A DNA stretch of 64,000 nt, from assembly GCA_025454955.1 (NCBI GenBank), contig JALONL010000007.1, positions 67,001 through 131,000 of the forward strand. Direction: 5' to 3'. Both the position numbers and the translations under genes were made by a program. The DNA is from Bacteroidia bacterium (GTDB lineage Bacteria > Bacteroidota > Bacteroidia > Palsa-965). Within the stretch, counting starts at the first letter, position 1; every line of letters starts with the position of its first letter. This document shows positions 61,875 to 64,000 of this stretch, piece by piece. Below the pieces are notes generated by a model. That model was not told where the DNA came from. It was given only the letters and a program-made list of their open reading frames with translations, and searched no databases.

Positions 61875-62720
61875 TTAAAAATACACCTTCCTGCTAACTT
61901 TCTGCCCGTCGGCCAACACTAATTGTATAAAATATACGCCCGAAGCAAGATCGCCCGCTCCCACACGCATCGACTGTTGGGTGATGGTTTCGGTGTGCAC
62001 CAACTGTCCGGTGGCGTTATACACTTCAAGTATTCCGTCGGGTACGGTTTCGGCAGGAAGATTTACAAAAATTGTGCGGTCATACACATGAATCTGAGGA
62101 ATGCCTGCCGTGTTTTCTTCCACGCCAATGGAATTGGTTTGCCCGGCGGTAAGACCAATACCGGACGCGGAGCGGTAGGCATAATCTTTTATGGTAATCA
62201 GACTCGCTGCACTGTCTATCGACAGGCGCACCCAGCCGTAGTGCAACTGATTGTTAATGCTGAAACGTACACCCAGGTATTTATCCGTTGCACCGGGCCA
62301 GTAACCATACGCACTGGTTACACTGTTAAGAGAAGCTACCGTTGCGAGGTACTGATACCCGGAAGCAAAAGAGGTATCGCGCCAGTCGGTCGACGACGGA
62401 CTGATGCTGTCGCCGCTGTTCAATGCATAGGGGAACGGAACCATTGACTGATAAAGGGCGCCGAGGGTGGCCGTATTATTGAAAACTAACTGATAAAACG
62501 CATTTACGGAAGAATTTGAATCGGCATAGGAGTACAACAACATCTGCATTTCGGGCAGCCCGTCATTATCCATGTCCAGGTTGTAATTGGAGGGAGTGGT
62601 GATGTTTATATCCGGCAAAATGTCGGTATAAACAATCTGCCCGTGAGCCGCAGCTGCAGCCGTAAGCGAACCGGCTGTAATAGAATATGCTTTTAATTTT
62701 TTGGTAAGTGTATTATCCAT
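61875..62720 (-). CDS. T9SS-sorted secreted protein, tandem family member 4
   Basis: 281 residues. Leader MDNTLTKKLKAYSITAGSLT; DMDNDGLPEMQMLLYSY; KYLGVRFSINNQLHYGWVRL; sorting domain with VYNATGQLVHTETITQQSMR and LASGVYFIQL. Very similar to members 5 and 6. Confidence 0.82.
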   Translation of the reverse strand: MDNTLTKKLKAYSITAGSLTAAAAAHGQIVYTDILPDINITTPSNYNLDMDNDGLPEMQMLLYSYADSNSSVNAFYQLVFNNTATLGALYQSMVPFPYALNSGDSISPSSTDWRDTSFASGYQYLATVASLNSVTSAYGYWPGATDKYLGVRFSINNQLHYGWVRLSIDSAASLITIKDYAYRSASGIGLTAGQTNSIGVEENTAGIPQIHVYDRTIFVNLPAETVPDGILEVYNATGQLVHTETITQQSMRVGAGDLASGVYFIQLVLADGQKVSRKVYF

Positions 62721-62793
62721 TTGAAGCGGGATTTAGTAGTAAATATACTGCGAAATCCCCTGCCTGTTTGGAGAATCCGGTTCTTTTAACACT

Positions 62794-63639
62794 TTAAAAA
62801 TACACCTTGCGGCTTATTTTCTCCCCGTTGGCAAGTACCAATTGCACAAAATATACCCCCGAAGCAAGATCGCCCGCGCCCACCCGCATCGACTGTTGGG
62901 TAATGGTTTCGGTGCGCACCAACTGTCCGGTGGCGTTATACACTTCAAGTATTCCGTCGGGAACTGTTTCGGCCGGCAGGTTTACAAAAATTGTACGGTC
63001 ATATACATGAATCCGGGGAATGCCCGCCGTGTTTTCTTCCATGCCAATGGCATTGGTTTGCCCGGCGGTAAGGCCAATGCCCGGCGCTGCCTGGTATGCA
63101 TAATCTTTTATGACGATCTGACTCACTGCACTGTCTATCGACAGGCGCACCCAGCCGTAATGCAACTGATTGTTTATGCTGAAACGTACTCCAAGGTATT
63201 TATCGGTTGTGCCGAGCCAGTAGCCATACGTATTGGTTGTACTGTAATAAGTAGTCACCACAGCCATATACTGACGACCTCCTAAAGCAGAAGTATCGCG
63301 CCAGTTGGGCGATGATGGGCTGATACTGTCGCCGCTGTTCAAAGCAAAGGGGAAGGGAACAAATACCTGATAAAGATCGCCGAGGGTGGCTGTATTATTA
63401 TAAGCTAACAGATAAAACGTAGTTAACGAATAAATGGAGTCGGCATACGAAAACAACAGCATATCCATTTCGGGCTGCCCGTTATTATCCATATCCAGGT
63501 TGTAATTGGAGGGGGTGGTAATGTTTATATCCGGTGAAATGTCGGTATAAATAATCTGCCCGTGAGCAGCCGCCGCAGCCGTAAGCGACCCGGCTGTGAT
63601 TGAGTAGGCTTTTAATTTTTTGGTAAGTGTATTGTTCAT
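62794..63639 (-). CDS. T9SS-sorted secreted protein, tandem family member 5
   Basis: 281 residues from the ATG at 63639 (MNNTLTKKLKAYSITAGS), matching the start of member 4; an upstream in-frame ATG at 63657 is less likely. DMDNNGQPEMDMLLFSY; KYLGVRFSINNQLHYGWVRL; sorting domain nearly identical to member 6. Confidence 0.82.
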   Translation of the reverse strand: MNNTLTKKLKAYSITAGSLTAAAAAHGQIIYTDISPDINITTPSNYNLDMDNNGQPEMDMLLFSYADSIYSLTTFYLLAYNNTATLGDLYQVFVPFPFALNSGDSISPSSPNWRDTSALGGRQYMAVVTTYYSTTNTYGYWLGTTDKYLGVRFSINNQLHYGWVRLSIDSAVSQIVIKDYAYQAAPGIGLTAGQTNAIGMEENTAGIPRIHVYDRTIFVNLPAETVPDGILEVYNATGQLVRTETITQQSMRVGAGDLASGVYFVQLVLANGEKISRKVYF

Positions 63640-63712
63640 TTGAAGCGGGTTTGACATGAAATATGCTGCAAAATCCTCTGCCGGTCAGGGAAACGCGGTT
63701 TATTTAAACACT

Positions 63713-64000
63713 TTAAAAATACACCTTGCGGCTTATTTTCTCCCAGTTGGCAAGCACCAATTGTACAAAATATACACCCGAAGCAAGATCGCCCGCGCCC
63801 ACCCGCATCGACTGTTGGGTGATGGTTTCGGTGCGCACCAACTGTCCGGTGGCGTTATATACTTCAAGTATTCCGTCGGGAACTGTTTCGGCAGGAAGGT
63901 TTACAAAAATTGTACGGTCATATACATGAATCCGGGGAATGCCCGCCGTGTTTTCTTCCATGCCAATGGCATTGGTTTGCCCGGCGGTAAGACCAATGCC
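63713..64000 (-). CDS. T9SS-sorted secreted protein, tandem family member 6, cut by window edge
   Basis: Only the C-terminal 95 residues are inside the window. They match member 5 almost residue for residue; the main difference is LANWEKISRKVYF against LANGEKISRKVYF. The DNA downstream of the two stops is also alike (AAACACTTTAAAAATACACC), pointing to recent duplication or gene conversion. Confidence 0.85.
   Translation of the reverse strand, partial: GIGLTAGQTNAIGMEENTAGIPRIHVYDRTIFVNLPAETVPDGILEVYNATGQLVRTETITQQSMRVGAGDLASGVYFVQLVLANWEKISRKVYF

Overview
The window is a Bacteroidota chromosome segment. Many secreted proteins end in type IX secretion (T9SS) type A sorting domains, lipoproteins and outer-membrane barrels are frequent, and most chromosomal genes lack a Shine-Dalgarno (SD) sequence. 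An integrated mobile element of about 33 kb interrupts it.

Left chromosome (1-3351): two tandem paralogous secreted proteins, a small MCE/MlaD-like lipoprotein, and then about 280 bp of attachment-site scars that appear to come from earlier integrations.

Mobile element (about 3400-36296): it is inserted in an initiator tRNA-Met gene, with a 48-bp direct repeat at 3352-3399 and 36297-36344. A Bacteroidota-type tyrosine integrase lies next to attL, and the same 27-bp putative arm site sits inside each end. From left to right the element carries two T9SS surface proteins; a plasmid/phage-like block whose genes have strong SD sites (HTH regulators, a Toprim primase, an ArdC-like antirestriction protein, an AlpA-like regulator and a second, P4-type integrase); a large unknown membrane protein; a lipoprotein/barrel cluster; and an AT-rich cargo. 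The cargo consists of an XRE regulator, a 1283-aa STAND NTPase with an apparent nuclease domain, a GAF-like membrane protein and a coiled-coil protein. A leftward mobilization operon ends the element: MobF relaxase-helicase, membrane protein, coupling ATPase, HTH protein and a toxin-antitoxin remnant. There are no type IV secretion channel genes, so it looks mobilizable rather than self-conjugative. An in-frame amber codon separates the relaxase catalytic tyrosines from the rest of the enzyme, an HTH gene is frameshifted and a ParE-like toxin is truncated, so the element may be decaying.

Right chromosome (36372-64000): a giant repeat-rich T9SS protein, two tandem T9SS beta-propeller-like paralogues, a class V aminotransferase-like enzyme, a lipoprotein and a barrel. 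A signalling cluster follows (LytTR regulator, Hpt protein, hybrid histidine kinase, single-domain receiver), with a hairpin-rich intergenic region and a candidate structured RNA inside it. Next is a leftward arsenosugar-type operon (peroxidase-like protein, ArsS, two glycosyltransferases, ArsM) joined to a purine nucleoside phosphorylase. An Omp85-like protein and six tandem T9SS paralogues run to the window edge, and the last two paralogues are nearly identical at their 3' ends.

The best candidates for something new are the AT-rich STAND/GAF/coiled-coil cargo, the 92-nt hairpin beside the primase gene, the structured RNA near 49.9 kb and the dual-integrase composite nature of the element.
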